64,000 nucleotides of DNA, from positions 3,544,862-3,608,861 of the forward strand of contig NZ_LFTY01000002.1 of assembly GCF_001078595.1 (NCBI RefSeq). The letters run 5' to 3'. Below are positions 33,449 to 42,890 of this stretch, piece by piece. The notes beneath the pieces are model-generated. The model searched no databases. It worked only from the letters and a program-made list of their open reading frames with translations, and was not told the origin of the DNA. Every line of letters starts with the position of its first letter. Positions within the stretch are counted from its first letter, which is position 1. The translations under genes were made by a program, and so were the position numbers. The stretch comes from Candidatus Rhodobacter oscarellae (GTDB lineage: Bacteria > Pseudomonadota > Alphaproteobacteria > Rhodobacterales > Rhodobacteraceae).

Positions 33449-34903
33449 TTAGGCCTCTTTGTCCGATTGTTGCTGCGGGTTGGTTGGCGTTTCCGGTGTG
33501 GGCGACGGGGCCTGGGGCTGGGCGTTGGGTCGCCCCCAGCCTTGCCAAAGGGGCAACCCGTCACGCGGGGCGCCGTACCAGTCCTCGTTGCGGGTCCAAT
33601 ACATCGTGCCCGCCAGGGCCACGAACGCCAGGCTGGCCCCGGCAAGCAGCGCGTAATCGGTGCTCTCCAGGATCAGGTAGAGCACGCCGTAAAGCACCAC
33701 CAGCAGCAAAGCCAGCACCCAGGCGCGCCGCCCCATCTTCAGCCCCGTCGCCGCGAACATCACCAAAAGCAGGATGGTCGCCCCGGCAGAAAGCGCATAG
33801 GCCGCGCCAAAGCCGATCTGCTCCGAGTCGGCCACCATCAGCAGCACAAAGATCGCCTGCGCCAGCCCGATCAGCAGGTACTGCACCGGATGTGCGGGTT
33901 TCGCATTCGTGCGGTCCATCAAGAGCACCGTGAGGAATGTCAGCGCGATGAACAGAATGCCGTAACGGGCCGAGCGATAGGCTTTTTGGTAGAAGTCATT
34001 TGGCTGAAAAAACCGCGCCCCCATGCTGGCATCATCGCGCGCGCTCTCATCCGGGTCCTCGCGCGAGATCTGCGGCAGCGCCCGCGCCAGATGTGGGATC
34101 GCCCAACGGGCGCTAAACCCGGTATCCGTGATCTCGGACTCGTTGGGAAGAAAGCTGCCATAGAAGCTGGGATGCGGCCAGTCACTCTCGATACTGATCG
34201 TGCTGGCGCGGCCTACCGCTGCGGCGGAGACGCTCCGCGCGCCGTTGATGCCCACGCGCATCTCGAACTGGCCCAGCCCGCGCGGGTCGCCAATCGGTGC
34301 ATAGATCCCGTCGCGCCGGTCCAGAGGCTCTAGGGCGAAGTCCTGGTTCCCGGCGCTCAGCCGCGCCTCGCCCCTAAGCGCGCGGTTCGATGACACAAAG
34401 AGCCGCAGCTCGGCTTGGTCCCATTGCGCCACCTCCGCGCCTTGCAGCACGCCTTCGGCATCTGCCGGGAAGTCAAAGCGCATCTCTACGGTTCCAGTAT
34501 AAACCGGCACCTCGAAGATACCGCGGTAACGGGTCTGCGTTTGCGTTGTTATGAGGATCTCGAAGACCTAAGGATAGACATAGATCGGATCGCGCGTCTT
34601 CAGCACGTCCTCTTGGAATATCTCATAGACAAGCTCGCCCTTGTCGTCGCGCAGGGCCTCGCCCGTTGCCTGGTCGAACTTGGTGCGCCGGCGCTCCTCG
34701 GTCACAAGCTCCTGCACCGGGATCACAAGCTGCGGCCCGCTGATAAGCTGCGCCCCGCCCCATTCCCGGCTGACCTCGCGGATGGTTTGAAGGGAGTAGT
34801 CGTCGCGTTCCGAGACGATGGCGCTGACAAGCTCCAACGGGATGAACATAATCAACCCAAGAAAACCGACGATGAGGAAACGCAGACCAGCAGATCTAAG
34901 CAT
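33449..34903 (-). pseudogene. creD: creD inner-membrane protein gene with an in-frame amber codon
   Basis: The reading frame encodes a full-length CreD (about 484 residues): N-terminal membrane anchor (LRFLIVGFLGLIMFIPLELV), a periplasmic domain and several C-terminal membrane spans. Translation from ATG 34903 stops at TAG 34570-34568 after IYVYP, but the same frame continues at once with VFEILITTQTQTRYRGIFEV, so a single substitution, not a frameshift, broke the gene. Explanations are a true pseudogene, amber suppression, or a base-call error. An internal start downstream (for example near 34510) would lack the anchor. Confidence 0.7.
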
Positions 34904-34926
34904 ATAGGCCGTCCTTCTGAATGAAT

Positions 34927-34949
34927 AAATGTGCAAATAGCACATATTT
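34927..34949 (-). promoter_or_regulatory. Dyad in the creD promoter region
   Basis: ATGTGC-AAATA-GCACAT (34929-34945), embedded in AT-rich flanks, lies 26-42 nt before the creD start codon. The size and AT-rich core resemble operators of ArsR or MarR-type regulators; it could also be a small 5' UTR hairpin. No regulator gene is adjacent. Confidence 0.35.
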
Positions 34950-35099
34950 CAATCAAAAGGCAAGCCTGCAAATCAACGCGAGACCGCACTCCCGAATGGG
35001 GGCGGTTGGGTCGCGCAGTCACTTTGGGATTGTGGGAGCAGAAAGCCGGCGTCGGGTCTGTACGCAGCATGCGCGCAGACCCGCTCCCAGCGAGCCCCT

Positions 35100-36389
35100 C
35101 TAGGCGGCACGGTTGCCGCGGCCGGACCGCCGCCGACGGCGGCTGTTGCTCTTGGGCTTGCCGACACCGTCACCGGACGTATGCGCCGGTTTCGGCCCGC
35201 GCCCGCCACCGTTGCGGGGTTTGCCACTGGGGCGGCGACCGGCGGGGGGCTCCACGCCCTCCCAGGGGGTGCCGCTGGCAACCGGGATCTCGAGCTTCAT
35301 GACCTTCTGGATGGCGCGCAGCGCCTCGGCCTCGCCAGGCGCGCAGAACGCCACCGCGCGGCCCGCGGCGCCCGCGCGCGCCGTCCGCCCGATGCGGTGC
35401 ACGAAGTTGTCGGGCACGTCCGGCAGGTCGAAGTTATACACGTAGCGCACGTCCGGGATGTCGATCCCGCGCGCGGCCACATCCGTGGCCACGAGGATCT
35501 TCAGCTCGCCTGCGCGGAAGGCCTTCAGCGCGCGGTCGCGCTGGCCCTGCGACTTGTTGCCATGGATCGAGCCCGCGGCGTACCCCGCCGCCACCAGCGA
35601 CTTCATCAGCTTCTCGGCGCCGTGCTTGGTGCGCGAGAAAACCAGGGCGAGCTCTTCGCGATGCGCGTCCAGGCACTCGATCAGCAGGTCCTTCTTGCCC
35701 GCCTGCGAGATGAAGTGCACCGATTGTGTGATCTTGTCGGCGACCTTGCCGGGGGGCGAGACCTCGACCCGCACGGGGTCAGTCAGGAAAGAGCCCGCGA
35801 TCTCGTTCATCAGCTTGGGCATGGTGGCCGAGAACAGCAGCGTCTGGCGCTCCGCTGGCAGCATCTGCGCGATCTTGCGCAGCGTGTGGATAAAGCCGAG
35901 GTCCAGCATCTGGTCCGCCTCGTCCAGCACCAAGTACTCGGTATGCTCAAGGGTCACCGCGCCGCGGTCGATCAGGTCCATCAGACGCCCCGGCGTGGCC
36001 ACCAGGATGTGCACCCCGCGCTCCATGCGCTTGGCTTGGGCGTTCACCGACTGCCCGCCGACCACAAGCCCGACGCGCAGATGCGCGCCGCCGACGAAGG
36101 CCATGAGGTTGTCGTGGATCTGCTTGGCCAGCTCCCGGGTGGGGGCCAGGACCAGCGCGCTGGCGCCGCGCGGGCGGGCCTTCTCCTGGTGATGCAGCAT
36201 GCGCTGCGCCAGGGGCAGGCCGAAGGCCGCGGTCTTGCCGGTGCCGGTCTGGGCGAGGCCCATAAGGTCGAAGCCCTCCAGCACATGCGGGATCGCGCGC
36301 TCTTGGATCGGGGTTGGGGTGGAGATGCCCGCCTCTGTAAGGCGCGACACCAGGCTCTCGGCCAGGCCGAGCTCTGCGAATGTTGTCAA
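35100..36389 (-). CDS. rhlE: DEAD-box RNA helicase, RhlE type
   Basis: A 429-residue DEAD-box helicase with all core motifs: Q-motif TPTPIQERAIP, AQTGTGKT, PTRELA, VLDEADQ, FSATMP, and in domain 2 ARGIDIPDVRYV and HRIGRTARAG. The C-terminal tail (from about residue 380) is Arg/Gly/Lys-rich and disordered (SNSRRRRRSGRGNRAA), for RNA binding. It probably remodels ribosomal or mRNA structures. The start is TTG at 36389 (MTTFAELGL, matching the family N-terminus) with GAGAG upstream. Confidence 0.88.
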   Translation of the reverse strand: MTTFAELGLAESLVSRLTEAGISTPTPIQERAIPHVLEGFDLMGLAQTGTGKTAAFGLPLAQRMLHHQEKARPRGASALVLAPTRELAKQIHDNLMAFVGGAHLRVGLVVGGQSVNAQAKRMERGVHILVATPGRLMDLIDRGAVTLEHTEYLVLDEADQMLDLGFIHTLRKIAQMLPAERQTLLFSATMPKLMNEIAGSFLTDPVRVEVSPPGKVADKITQSVHFISQAGKKDLLIECLDAHREELALVFSRTKHGAEKLMKSLVAAGYAAGSIHGNKSQGQRDRALKAFRAGELKILVATDVAARGIDIPDVRYVYNFDLPDVPDNFVHRIGRTARAGAAGRAVAFCAPGEAEALRAIQKVMKLEIPVASGTPWEGVEPPAGRRPSGKPRNGGGRGPKPAHTSGDGVGKPKSNSRRRRRSGRGNRAA

Positions 36390-36674
36390 GTTGTGTCTCT
36401 CTGGGCGTCCGTTTGGCGCCCTGTTTGTTCCTCTCGCGTCCTGCGAGGAGGCAAAGGTGAGAAAGGTGCGCGCGCCGGATTGCGCTAGGTGCAGCCTTCC
36501 ATCGGACCCCTGCGTGATATGGGAACCAATTGTTATTGTTATGCGCCGGGTCTGGGCGGTCGTTGTGCCGCCACCTGCTCACGCGTCAGGGACGCCGGGC
36601 TTGGGGGGCACATGGGCGCTTTGTGCCCAAAGGTCAATGGATTAATGAAAATGGTGCTTAAAATGGCGGGTTTG

Positions 36675-38315
36675 TCACACCACCCGCCCCACCGCGCGGC
36701 CCGAGAACAGGCAGCCGCCCAGGAAGGTCCCCTCCAGCGCGTTGTAGCCGTGATAGCCACCGCCGCCGAACCCGGCGGCCTCCCCCGCCGCGAACAGCCC
36801 GTCAAAACCCGATCCGTCATGGCGCAGCACCTGGCCCGTGGGGTCCGTATGCAGCCCGCCGAGGCTCTTGCGCGTCAGTATGTTCAGCCGAACGGCAATC
36901 AAGGGACCGTTCGCCGGGTCCAGGAACCTATGCGGCTTGGTCGTGCGGATCAGCCGGTCGCCCAGGTATCTCCGCGCGCCGTGCAGGGCGGTGACCTGCA
37001 GGTCCTTGGAGAACTTGTTGTGCACCTGCGCGTCGCGGGCCTCGACCTGGGCGCGGATCTTCGCGGCGTCCAAGGGTGCGTCGGGTGTGAGCCGGTTCAT
37101 CCCCGCGACCAGCTCCTCTAGCCCTGCGGCGACCACGAAATCCTCGCCCTTCTCCTTAAAGGCGGCCACGCTGCTCGTGGCCTTGCCAAAGAAGCGCTGG
37201 CGCAGCACGGCGCTCCACTTGCCCGCGGCGAGGTCGGGGTTCTGCTCTGACCCGCTAAGGGCAAACTCCTTCTCGATCACCTTCTGGGTCAGGATGAACC
37301 AGCTATGCCCGTGCCCGGTGGACAAGATGCGGCACAGAGTGCCCAGCGTGTCGTAGCCGGGGAAGAAGGGCGCCTCCAGCCGCTGCCCCAGCGCGTCGAA
37401 CCAAAGCGAACTGGGGCCCGGCAGGATGCGGATCCCGTGATGCGGCCAGATCGGGTTCCAGTTGGTGATCCCTTCGCAGTAATGCCACATCCGGTCGGTG
37501 TTGATCATCTGCGCGCCGGCCTGGGCGACGGTCTGCTGCAACAGCCCATCCACATGCTCGGGCACGCCAGAGATGAACTTCTGCGGCGCTGTGCCGAGCC
37601 GATCGGTGGGCCAAGAGGCGCGCACCAGGTCGAAATTCCCGCCAATGCCGCCGGAGGTGACAACGACCTGCCCTTCGGCGCGGAAGTCTCCGGTGACATC
37701 CCGCGAAGAGGCCGCCCCGCGCGCGACGGTGCTCGGCGCCAGGATCTCGCCGGTCACACCGGAGACGCCCCCGTCCTTAAGGTCCAGCCCGGTGACACGG
37801 TGGCGGAACTTGATCTCGATATTCGAGTGCTCAACCGCCTTGTTGATGAAGGGCCGCAGCACCGCGGGCCCGATCCCCCAGGTGATGTGGAACCGCGGCA
37901 CCGAGTTGCCATGCCCATGCGCAAAGGACCCGCCGCGCTCGGCCCAGCCCACCACGGGGAACCAGCGCAGCCCAAGCCCTTGCAGCCAGGGCCGCATCTC
38001 TGTGGCGGCGAAGTCGACAAAGGCCTCGGCCATCTTGCGCGGGTTGGCGTCCTCTGGGCGGTCGAACTGCGCCGAGCCCAGCCAGTCATTCATCGCCAGC
38101 GCGTGGCTGTCTTTGATGCCCATGCGGCGCTGCTCTGGCGTGTCGACCATGAACAGGCCGCCCAAAGACCAGAACGCCTGCCCGCCCAGGTTCTGCGGGC
38201 CTTCCTGGTCCAGCATCAGCACCTTGCGGCCCCGGTCGGCGGCCTCGCAGGCCGCGACCAGCCCGGATAGCCCGGCGCCGCAGATCACCACATCGGCCTT
38301 GTACGTCTCACCCAT
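36675..38315 (-). CDS. FAD-binding dehydrogenase (ketosteroid dehydrogenase-like)
   Basis: A 546-residue flavoprotein of the fumarate reductase/3-ketosteroid-1-dehydrogenase superfamily. The N-terminal FAD site is VVICGAGLSGLVAACEAADRG, with a second conserved run GLFAAGEAAGFGGGGYHGYN near the C-terminus. It is longer than fumarate reductase flavin domains because of a capping insertion (about 90-330). Substrate unknown. ATG at 38315 is preferred over ATG at 38321, which abuts the GGGAGG site. Confidence 0.8.
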   Translation of the reverse strand: MGETYKADVVICGAGLSGLVAACEAADRGRKVLMLDQEGPQNLGGQAFWSLGGLFMVDTPEQRRMGIKDSHALAMNDWLGSAQFDRPEDANPRKMAEAFVDFAATEMRPWLQGLGLRWFPVVGWAERGGSFAHGHGNSVPRFHITWGIGPAVLRPFINKAVEHSNIEIKFRHRVTGLDLKDGGVSGVTGEILAPSTVARGAASSRDVTGDFRAEGQVVVTSGGIGGNFDLVRASWPTDRLGTAPQKFISGVPEHVDGLLQQTVAQAGAQMINTDRMWHYCEGITNWNPIWPHHGIRILPGPSSLWFDALGQRLEAPFFPGYDTLGTLCRILSTGHGHSWFILTQKVIEKEFALSGSEQNPDLAAGKWSAVLRQRFFGKATSSVAAFKEKGEDFVVAAGLEELVAGMNRLTPDAPLDAAKIRAQVEARDAQVHNKFSKDLQVTALHGARRYLGDRLIRTTKPHRFLDPANGPLIAVRLNILTRKSLGGLHTDPTGQVLRHDGSGFDGLFAAGEAAGFGGGGYHGYNALEGTFLGGCLFSGRAVGRVV

Positions 38316-38427
38316 TTGCATCCTCCCGCGCGCCACTATGCGTGGGATTGGGATCGCGGTCGAGTGCGACGTTGCGGCCCCTTGGTCTGGTCCGGCACAG
38401 TGCAAAAGTGGTGTTTGCCCACAGGCC

Positions 38428-39573
38428 CTAAAGCAGCCGATCCAAGAGCGCCCCGATATTCTCGGCGTTCATTGGCACCGGGTTGCCGCCGCAGGACGGG
38501 TCCTTCAGCGCGCCTTCGAGAAGCACCGCCTTGTCGGCGCTAGTGACGCCCAAATCCGCAAGGCTCGCGGGAATGTTCAGACGCGCGTTAAGTTGCCCCA
38601 CGTAAGCGTGGAAGCCCTCGAATCCGCCCTCCATGCCGAGATAGCGGGCCGCCATGGCAAGGCGGTCCTCGATGGCGGAGCGGTTGAACTCCAACACGGC
38701 CTGCATCACCACCGCGTTCGTGGTGCCGTGATGGGTGTGGTAATGCGCGCCGATGGGGTGGCTGATCGCGTGGATCGCGCCGAGGCCCTTCTGGAAGGCC
38801 GTGGCCCCCATCATCGCGGCCGACATCATATGCGCCCGCGCTTCCAGGTCGCCAGGGGTCTCAAAGGCGCGTGGCAGGCTCTCTTTCACCAGCCGCATCC
38901 CCTCTAGCGCGATGCCCTGGCTCAGCGGGTGGTAATGGGGCGAACAGAAGGCCTCCAAGCAATGCGCGAAGGCGTCCATGCCCGTGCCTGCGGTGATCGC
39001 GGCGGGCATGCCCACGGTCAGCTCCGGGTCGCAGATCACCACCGAGGGCAGCACCTTGGGGTGGAAGATGATCTTCTTCTCACGGGTTGCGGTGTTGGTC
39101 AGCACAGAGGCGCGCCCCACCTCCGAGCCGGTGCCCGCCGTGGTCGGCACCGCCACGTTGGGATAGATCGCGTCGGCATCGGCCCGCGTCCACCAGTCGC
39201 CCACATCCTCAAAGTCCCACACGGGCCGCGTCTGCCCGGCCATAAAGGCCACCATCTTGGCCAGGTCCAGCCCCGAGCCGCCGCCAAAGGCCACCACCCC
39301 GTCATGGCCGCCGGATTTGAAGGCCTCGATCCCGGCGGTCAGGTTTTCCTCGTTTGGGTTGGGGTCTACATCAGCGAAGAGGGCGCGGCCTAGGCCGGCC
39401 GCCTCCAAAAGGTCCAACGTGCCCGACGTGATCGGCAGCCCGCCGAGCCCCCGGTCTGTGACCAAGAGCGGCTTTGATATGCCCGCAGCCGCGCAGGCCT
39501 CAGAGATTTCCTGGATGCGCCCCGCGCCAAAGCGGATTGCGGTGGGGTAGGACCAGTTGCCGGTGGGGCTCAT
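38428..39573 (-). CDS. Iron-containing alcohol dehydrogenase
   Basis: A 381-residue group III alcohol dehydrogenase. NAD-binding GGGSGLDLAK, the TTAGTGSE motif and metal ligands in DAFAHCLEAF and GAIHAISHPIGAHYHTHHG are present, so the active-site iron set (Asp, three His) looks complete. It oxidises or reduces a short-chain alcohol/aldehyde; the substrate is not determined. It lies 112 bp upstream of the FAD dehydrogenase gene on the same strand; a joint role is possible but unproven. Confidence 0.85.
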   Translation of the reverse strand: MSPTGNWSYPTAIRFGAGRIQEISEACAAAGISKPLLVTDRGLGGLPITSGTLDLLEAAGLGRALFADVDPNPNEENLTAGIEAFKSGGHDGVVAFGGGSGLDLAKMVAFMAGQTRPVWDFEDVGDWWTRADADAIYPNVAVPTTAGTGSEVGRASVLTNTATREKKIIFHPKVLPSVVICDPELTVGMPAAITAGTGMDAFAHCLEAFCSPHYHPLSQGIALEGMRLVKESLPRAFETPGDLEARAHMMSAAMMGATAFQKGLGAIHAISHPIGAHYHTHHGTTNAVVMQAVLEFNRSAIEDRLAMAARYLGMEGGFEGFHAYVGQLNARLNIPASLADLGVTSADKAVLLEGALKDPSCGGNPVPMNAENIGALLDRLL

Positions 39574-39703
39574 CTTTGACCTCTTCGTCTTGCGGCTTTG
39601 CGTTCAGCTACGGTGATAGCCTGACCCGGAAAGAAGAGATAGGGGCCGCGCCACGGTGGCGCCGGGGGGAGGTGGAAATCCCGCAGCTAACAGACGCGGT
39701 CCC

Positions 39704-39870
39704 TTAAGAGGTCTGCATCTTTCGCTGAATGGTGATCGCGACGAGCTCGGCCGGGCGGACCGGGGCGACATGGACCGTGATGTTCTTGTACCCATCCGGT
39801 ACGCCTTGGGTCGTCATGGTGCCGCCAAGGCCCATGCTCACAGAATAGGCGTCTTAAGTGTCTTGGCCAT
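39704..39870 (-). pseudogene. Small unknown gene, apparently frameshifted
   Basis: An ATG at 39870 with a strong site GAGGGGG upstream opens MAKTLKTPIL and stops at 39838. A second frame overlaps it from GTG 39841 and reads SMGLGGTMTTQGVPDGYKN and onward to a TAA at 39704, about 45 codons with high GC at third positions. Joined by a one-base shift the two would make a protein of about 55 residues. No family was recognised. Alternatively the two are separate coupled mini-genes. It lies between the iron-ADH gene and the thiamine leader. Confidence 0.3.
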
Positions 39871-39964
39871 ATGGTCCCCCTCAAATCCGTGCCTGTGGAA
39901 CATCTATCACCACGAACGCGCGAAGCGGTCAGCGTTTCTTGCGCATGCCGTTTGCGCGCGGCCT

Positions 39965-40013
39965 GGTTGGTTGACGCTGGTTGGTTGACGCTGGGGCGGG
40001 GCCTTGATACGCC
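39965..40013 (+). promoter_or_regulatory. Tandem 14-bp repeat and candidate thiamine operon promoter
   Basis: GGTTGGTTGACGCT is repeated exactly at 39965-39978 and 39979-39992, each unit containing a -35-like TTGACG. A weak -10 (GATACG, 40006) follows the second. It is just upstream of the TPP riboswitch, so transcription probably starts near 40015. Confidence 0.35.
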
Positions 40014-40020
40014 TCCCCTT

Positions 40021-40108
40021 AACCGTTGGGGTGCCCGTCAGGGCTGAGACTCGCGCAAGCGTAAACCCATCGAACCTGATCCGGGCAATGCCGGCGGAGG
40101 GAACGGTC
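40021..40108 (+). promoter_or_regulatory. TPP riboswitch (THI element)
   Basis: The conserved core is visible: GGGGTGCC, CTGAGA (40044-40049), ACCCATCGAACCTGAT (40065-40080) and CGGAGGGAA (40096-40103). Helix P1 is ACCGT (40022-40026) with ACGGT (40103-40107). Downstream, TCCGCC (40137) before a T7 run (40144-40150) can pair with GGCGGA (40093-40098), so the expression platform may involve transcription termination, and the thiD ribosome binding site GGAGG follows at once. It should repress the operon when thiamine pyrophosphate is plentiful. Confidence 0.92.
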
Positions 40109-40160
40109 TCATAAGCAGAACGCGTTTCAACCCCCGGTCCGCCTTTTTTTGGAGGCCGAT

Positions 40161-40964
40161 ATGGCGCGCATCGCTTTGACAATCGCAGGCTCCGACAGCG
40201 GCGGCGGCGCGGGCATCCAGGCGGATCTAAAGGCCTTCTCGGCGCTGGGCGTATACGGCGCCAGCGTGATCACAGCGGTGACGGCGCAGAACACAAAGGC
40301 CGTGACGGCGGTGCATGGCATCCCATTGGACGTGGTCACGGCGCAGATCGAGGCGGTGCTGTCGGACCTGGACGTGGCGGCGGTGAAGATCGGCATGCTG
40401 GCAACCTCCGAGATCATCCACACGGTGGCCGAGGCCTTGGCGGGCTATGACGGGCCGGTGGTGCTGGACCCGGTGATGATCGCCAAATCCGGCGACGCTT
40501 TGCTGGCCGAGGAGGCCGTGGCGACGCTGCGCGAGGTGCTCTTGCCGCGGGCCACGGTGCTGACGCCGAACCTGCCGGAGGCGGGGGTGCTGCTGGGCGA
40601 GCCCCAGGCGATGAGCCGCGAGGAGATGCTCCGCCAAGGGGCGGCGCTCGGCGCCATGGGAGCGCGCGCGATCCTCATGAAGGGCGGCCATGGCGCGGGA
40701 GAGACCTGCCACGACGTGCTGATCTCTGGCGGCGAGGTGGTGGCGGAGTTCTCCGCGCCTCGCCTAGCGACCAAGAACACGCATGGGACGGGCTGCACAT
40801 TGTCATCCTCCATCGCGGCGGGTCTGGCCAAGGGGCTGTCGCTTGAGGCGGCGGTGGGCGAAGCCCACGATTACCTACAGGGCGCTATCGGGGCGGCGGA
40901 CGGGCTGGGCGTGGGCGCCGGTCACGGGCCCGTGCATCACTTCCACCGGGTCTGGCCCGCGTGA
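40161..40964 (+). CDS. thiD: Hydroxymethylpyrimidine/phosphomethylpyrimidine kinase ThiD
   Basis: A 267-residue ribokinase-like enzyme that phosphorylates HMP and then HMP-P. Motifs: GSDSGGGAGIQADLK at the N-terminus, DPVMIAKSG, and the catalytic KNTHGTGCTLSS anion hole with Cys. The ATG at 40161 has GGAGG 5 nt upstream. First gene after the TPP riboswitch; its stop overlaps the GTG of thiO. Confidence 0.95.
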   Translation: MARIALTIAGSDSGGGAGIQADLKAFSALGVYGASVITAVTAQNTKAVTAVHGIPLDVVTAQIEAVLSDLDVAAVKIGMLATSEIIHTVAEALAGYDGPVVLDPVMIAKSGDALLAEEAVATLREVLLPRATVLTPNLPEAGVLLGEPQAMSREEMLRQGAALGAMGARAILMKGGHGAGETCHDVLISGGEVVAEFSAPRLATKNTHGTGCTLSSSIAAGLAKGLSLEAAVGEAHDYLQGAIGAADGLGVGAGHGPVHHFHRVWPA

Positions 40965-41938
40965 CGACCTGGTCCGTCATAGGGGCCGGGGTTGCCGGGC
41001 TGGCGGTGGCGACCGAATTGATCGCCCGCGGCGCGGAAGTGCGGGTTTTTGACCCGCATGGCGCGCCGGGCCCGCATGGCTGCTCCTGGTGGGCGGGGGG
41101 CATGCTCGCGCCCTGGTGCGAGTATGAGAACGCCGAAGAGCCCGTGCTGCGCCTGGGCCAGCGGGCGGCGGATTGGTGGGCACGCCATACATGTGTCGAG
41201 CGCAAGGGCACGCTCGTTGTGGCCAACCCGCGCGACCTGCCCGACCTCAAGCGGTTTTCGCGCCGCACGCAGGCGCATACATGGCTCAGCGCCGACGAGA
41301 TCGCCCGTACGGAGCCCGACCTGTCTGGCTTCCCACAGGCCTTGTTCTTCGCCGAGGAGGCACATCTGGACCCAAGGCAGGCACTGGCCTGTCTGGCCCA
41401 AGGGTTACGCGACGCAGGCGTCGCGATCCTGCCCGAGCGGGCTTCCGAGGGCTTGAGCAACGTGATCGACTGCCGCGGGCTGGCCGCCCGCGATCACCTG
41501 ACTGACCTGCGCGGCGTGAAGGGCGAGATGCTGGTGATCCGCTGCCCGGATGTGACGCTAACCCGCCCGGTGCGGCTGCTGCACCCGCGCATGCCGCTCT
41601 ATATCGTGCCCCGCGGCGGCGGCGTCTATATGCTCGGCGCGACCATGATCGAGAGCGAAGATCGCGGGCGCATCACTGCGCGTTCGATGCTGGAGCTGCT
41701 CTCGGCGGCATACGCGCTGAACCCCGCCTTCGGCGAGGCCGAGATCCTTGAGATCGGTGTGGATCTGCGCCCCGCCTTTCCTGACAACCTGCCGCGCGTG
41801 CGCCGCCGGGGTGGCACGATCTATGCCAACGGGCTCTACCGGCATGGCTACCTGTTGGCGCCCGCCGTGGCGCAGGCGGTGGCGGACCTGGCGCTAGAGA
41901 ACAAGAGAACGGAGCTGGTCGATGAAGATCATCCTTAA
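40961..41938 (+). CDS. thiO: Glycine oxidase ThiO
   Basis: A 325-residue FAD amine oxidase. The Rossmann motif is VIGAGVAGLAVATELIARG (residues 6-24) followed by SWWAGGMLAPW, where flavin and substrate bind; the C-terminus has NGLYRHGYLLAPA. It oxidises glycine to iminoglycine (dehydroglycine) for the thiazole synthase. GTG start at 40961 overlaps the thiD stop. The presence of thiO implies an oxygen-dependent thiazole route rather than the anaerobic ThiH route. Confidence 0.9.
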   Translation: MTTWSVIGAGVAGLAVATELIARGAEVRVFDPHGAPGPHGCSWWAGGMLAPWCEYENAEEPVLRLGQRAADWWARHTCVERKGTLVVANPRDLPDLKRFSRRTQAHTWLSADEIARTEPDLSGFPQALFFAEEAHLDPRQALACLAQGLRDAGVAILPERASEGLSNVIDCRGLAARDHLTDLRGVKGEMLVIRCPDVTLTRPVRLLHPRMPLYIVPRGGGVYMLGATMIESEDRGRITARSMLELLSAAYALNPAFGEAEILEIGVDLRPAFPDNLPRVRRRGGTIYANGLYRHGYLLAPAVAQAVADLALENKRTELVDEDHP

Positions 41939-42116
41939 TGGCGAGACCTGCGAGGTGCGGGCAGAGACCCTTGCGGCCCTGCTGGAGGAGCGCGGCCTGT
42001 CAGGCCGCGTTGCCACCGCGGTGAACGAGGGTTTCGTGCCCGCGGGGCTGCGCGCGACGACCGCGCTCAAGGACGGCGACCGGGTGGAAATCCTCGCGCC
42101 GATGCAGGGGGGCTGA
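41922..42116 (+). CDS. thiS: Sulfur carrier protein ThiS
   Basis: A 64-residue ubiquitin-like sulfur carrier ending in the Gly-Gly tail (APMQGG) that is adenylated by ThiF and thiocarboxylated. It overlaps thiO by 17 bp, showing translation coupling. Confidence 0.95.
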   Translation: MKIILNGETCEVRAETLAALLEERGLSGRVATAVNEGFVPAGLRATTALKDGDRVEILAPMQGG

Positions 42117-42119
42117 GCG

Positions 42120-42890
42120 ATGCGTTCTTTCTACGGCACCAACTTGCCCAACCCGTTGATGCTGGGCACCGCGCAATACCCCAGCCCCGCGATCCTCGAG
42201 GACGCCTTTCGGCGCTCTGGCGCGGGCGTGGCCACCGTCTCGCTGCGCCGCGAGGGCGCGGGCGGCGCCGGTCAGGCCTTCTGGCAGATGATCCGCGACC
42301 TGGGCGTCCTGGTGCTGCCCAACACCGCGGGCTGCCACACCGTGAAAGAGGCCGTCACCACCGCGCAGATGGCGCGCGAGGTCTTCGGCACGCCCTGGAT
42401 CAAGCTGGAGCTGATCGGGCACACGGACAGCCTGCAGCCGGATGTGTTTCAGTTGGTGGAGGCGGCCAAGATCCTCACCGACGAGGGCTTCCAGGTCTTC
42501 CCATACACCACTGAGGATCTGATCGTGGGCGAGCGCCTGCTCGCGGCGGGCTGCGAGGTGCTGATGCCCTGGGGCGCGCCCATTGGCTCCGGCCGCGGGC
42601 TAGCGAACGAATACGCGCTGCGGGCCATGCGGGCAGAGTTCCCGGACACGCCCCTGGTGGTGGACGCCGGCGTCGGGCTGCCGAGCCATGCCGCGCGGGC
42701 GATGGAGCTGGGCTATGACGCGGTGCTTTTGAACACCGCCGTGGCGCGCGCGGGCGACCCCGCGCAAATGGCCGTGGCCATGATGCGGGCTATCGAGGCC
42801 GGGCAGATGGCGCATGAGGCCGACCCGATCGAGCCGCGCGACATGGCCGCGCCGTCAACGCCTGTGATCGGAAAGGCATTCCTCTCATGA
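42120..42890 (+). CDS. thiG: Thiazole synthase ThiG
   Basis: A 256-residue TIM-barrel thiazole synthase. Catalytic Lys in [10 protein letters not shown] (the Schiff-base lysine), [13 protein letters not shown] and [10 protein letters not shown] phosphate-binding loops are present. It condenses deoxyxylulose phosphate, dehydroglycine and ThiS thiocarboxylate to the thiazole phosphate. Starts 3 nt after thiS and overlaps thiE by 4 bp. Confidence 0.95.
   Translation: MRSFYGTNLPNPLMLGTAQYPSPAILEDAFRRSGAGVATVSLRREGAGGAGQAFWQMIRDLGVLVLPNTAGCHTVKEAVTTAQMAREVFGTPWIKLELIGHTDSLQPDVFQLVEAAKILTDEGFQVFPYTTEDLIVGERLLAAGCEVLMPWGAPIGSGRGLANEYALRAMRAEFPDTPLVVDAGVGLPSHAARAMELGYDAVLLNTAVARAGDPAQMAVAMMRAIEAGQMAHEADPIEPRDMAAPSTPVIGKAFLS

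Noticed and set aside
34568-34945. creD N-terminal part as an independent 125-residue gene
   Set aside because: The same frame continues past the stop codon with normal CreD sequence, so it is a broken full-length gene.
39687-39884. A 65-codon Arg/His-rich minus-strand frame near the thiamine leader
   Set aside because: Composition is typical of an out-of-frame shadow; the overlapping frames with a ribosome binding site are better candidates.
40149-40160. Upstream in-frame TTG start for thiD
   Set aside because: It would place the start on the ribosome binding site GGAGG; the ATG at 40161 has proper spacing.
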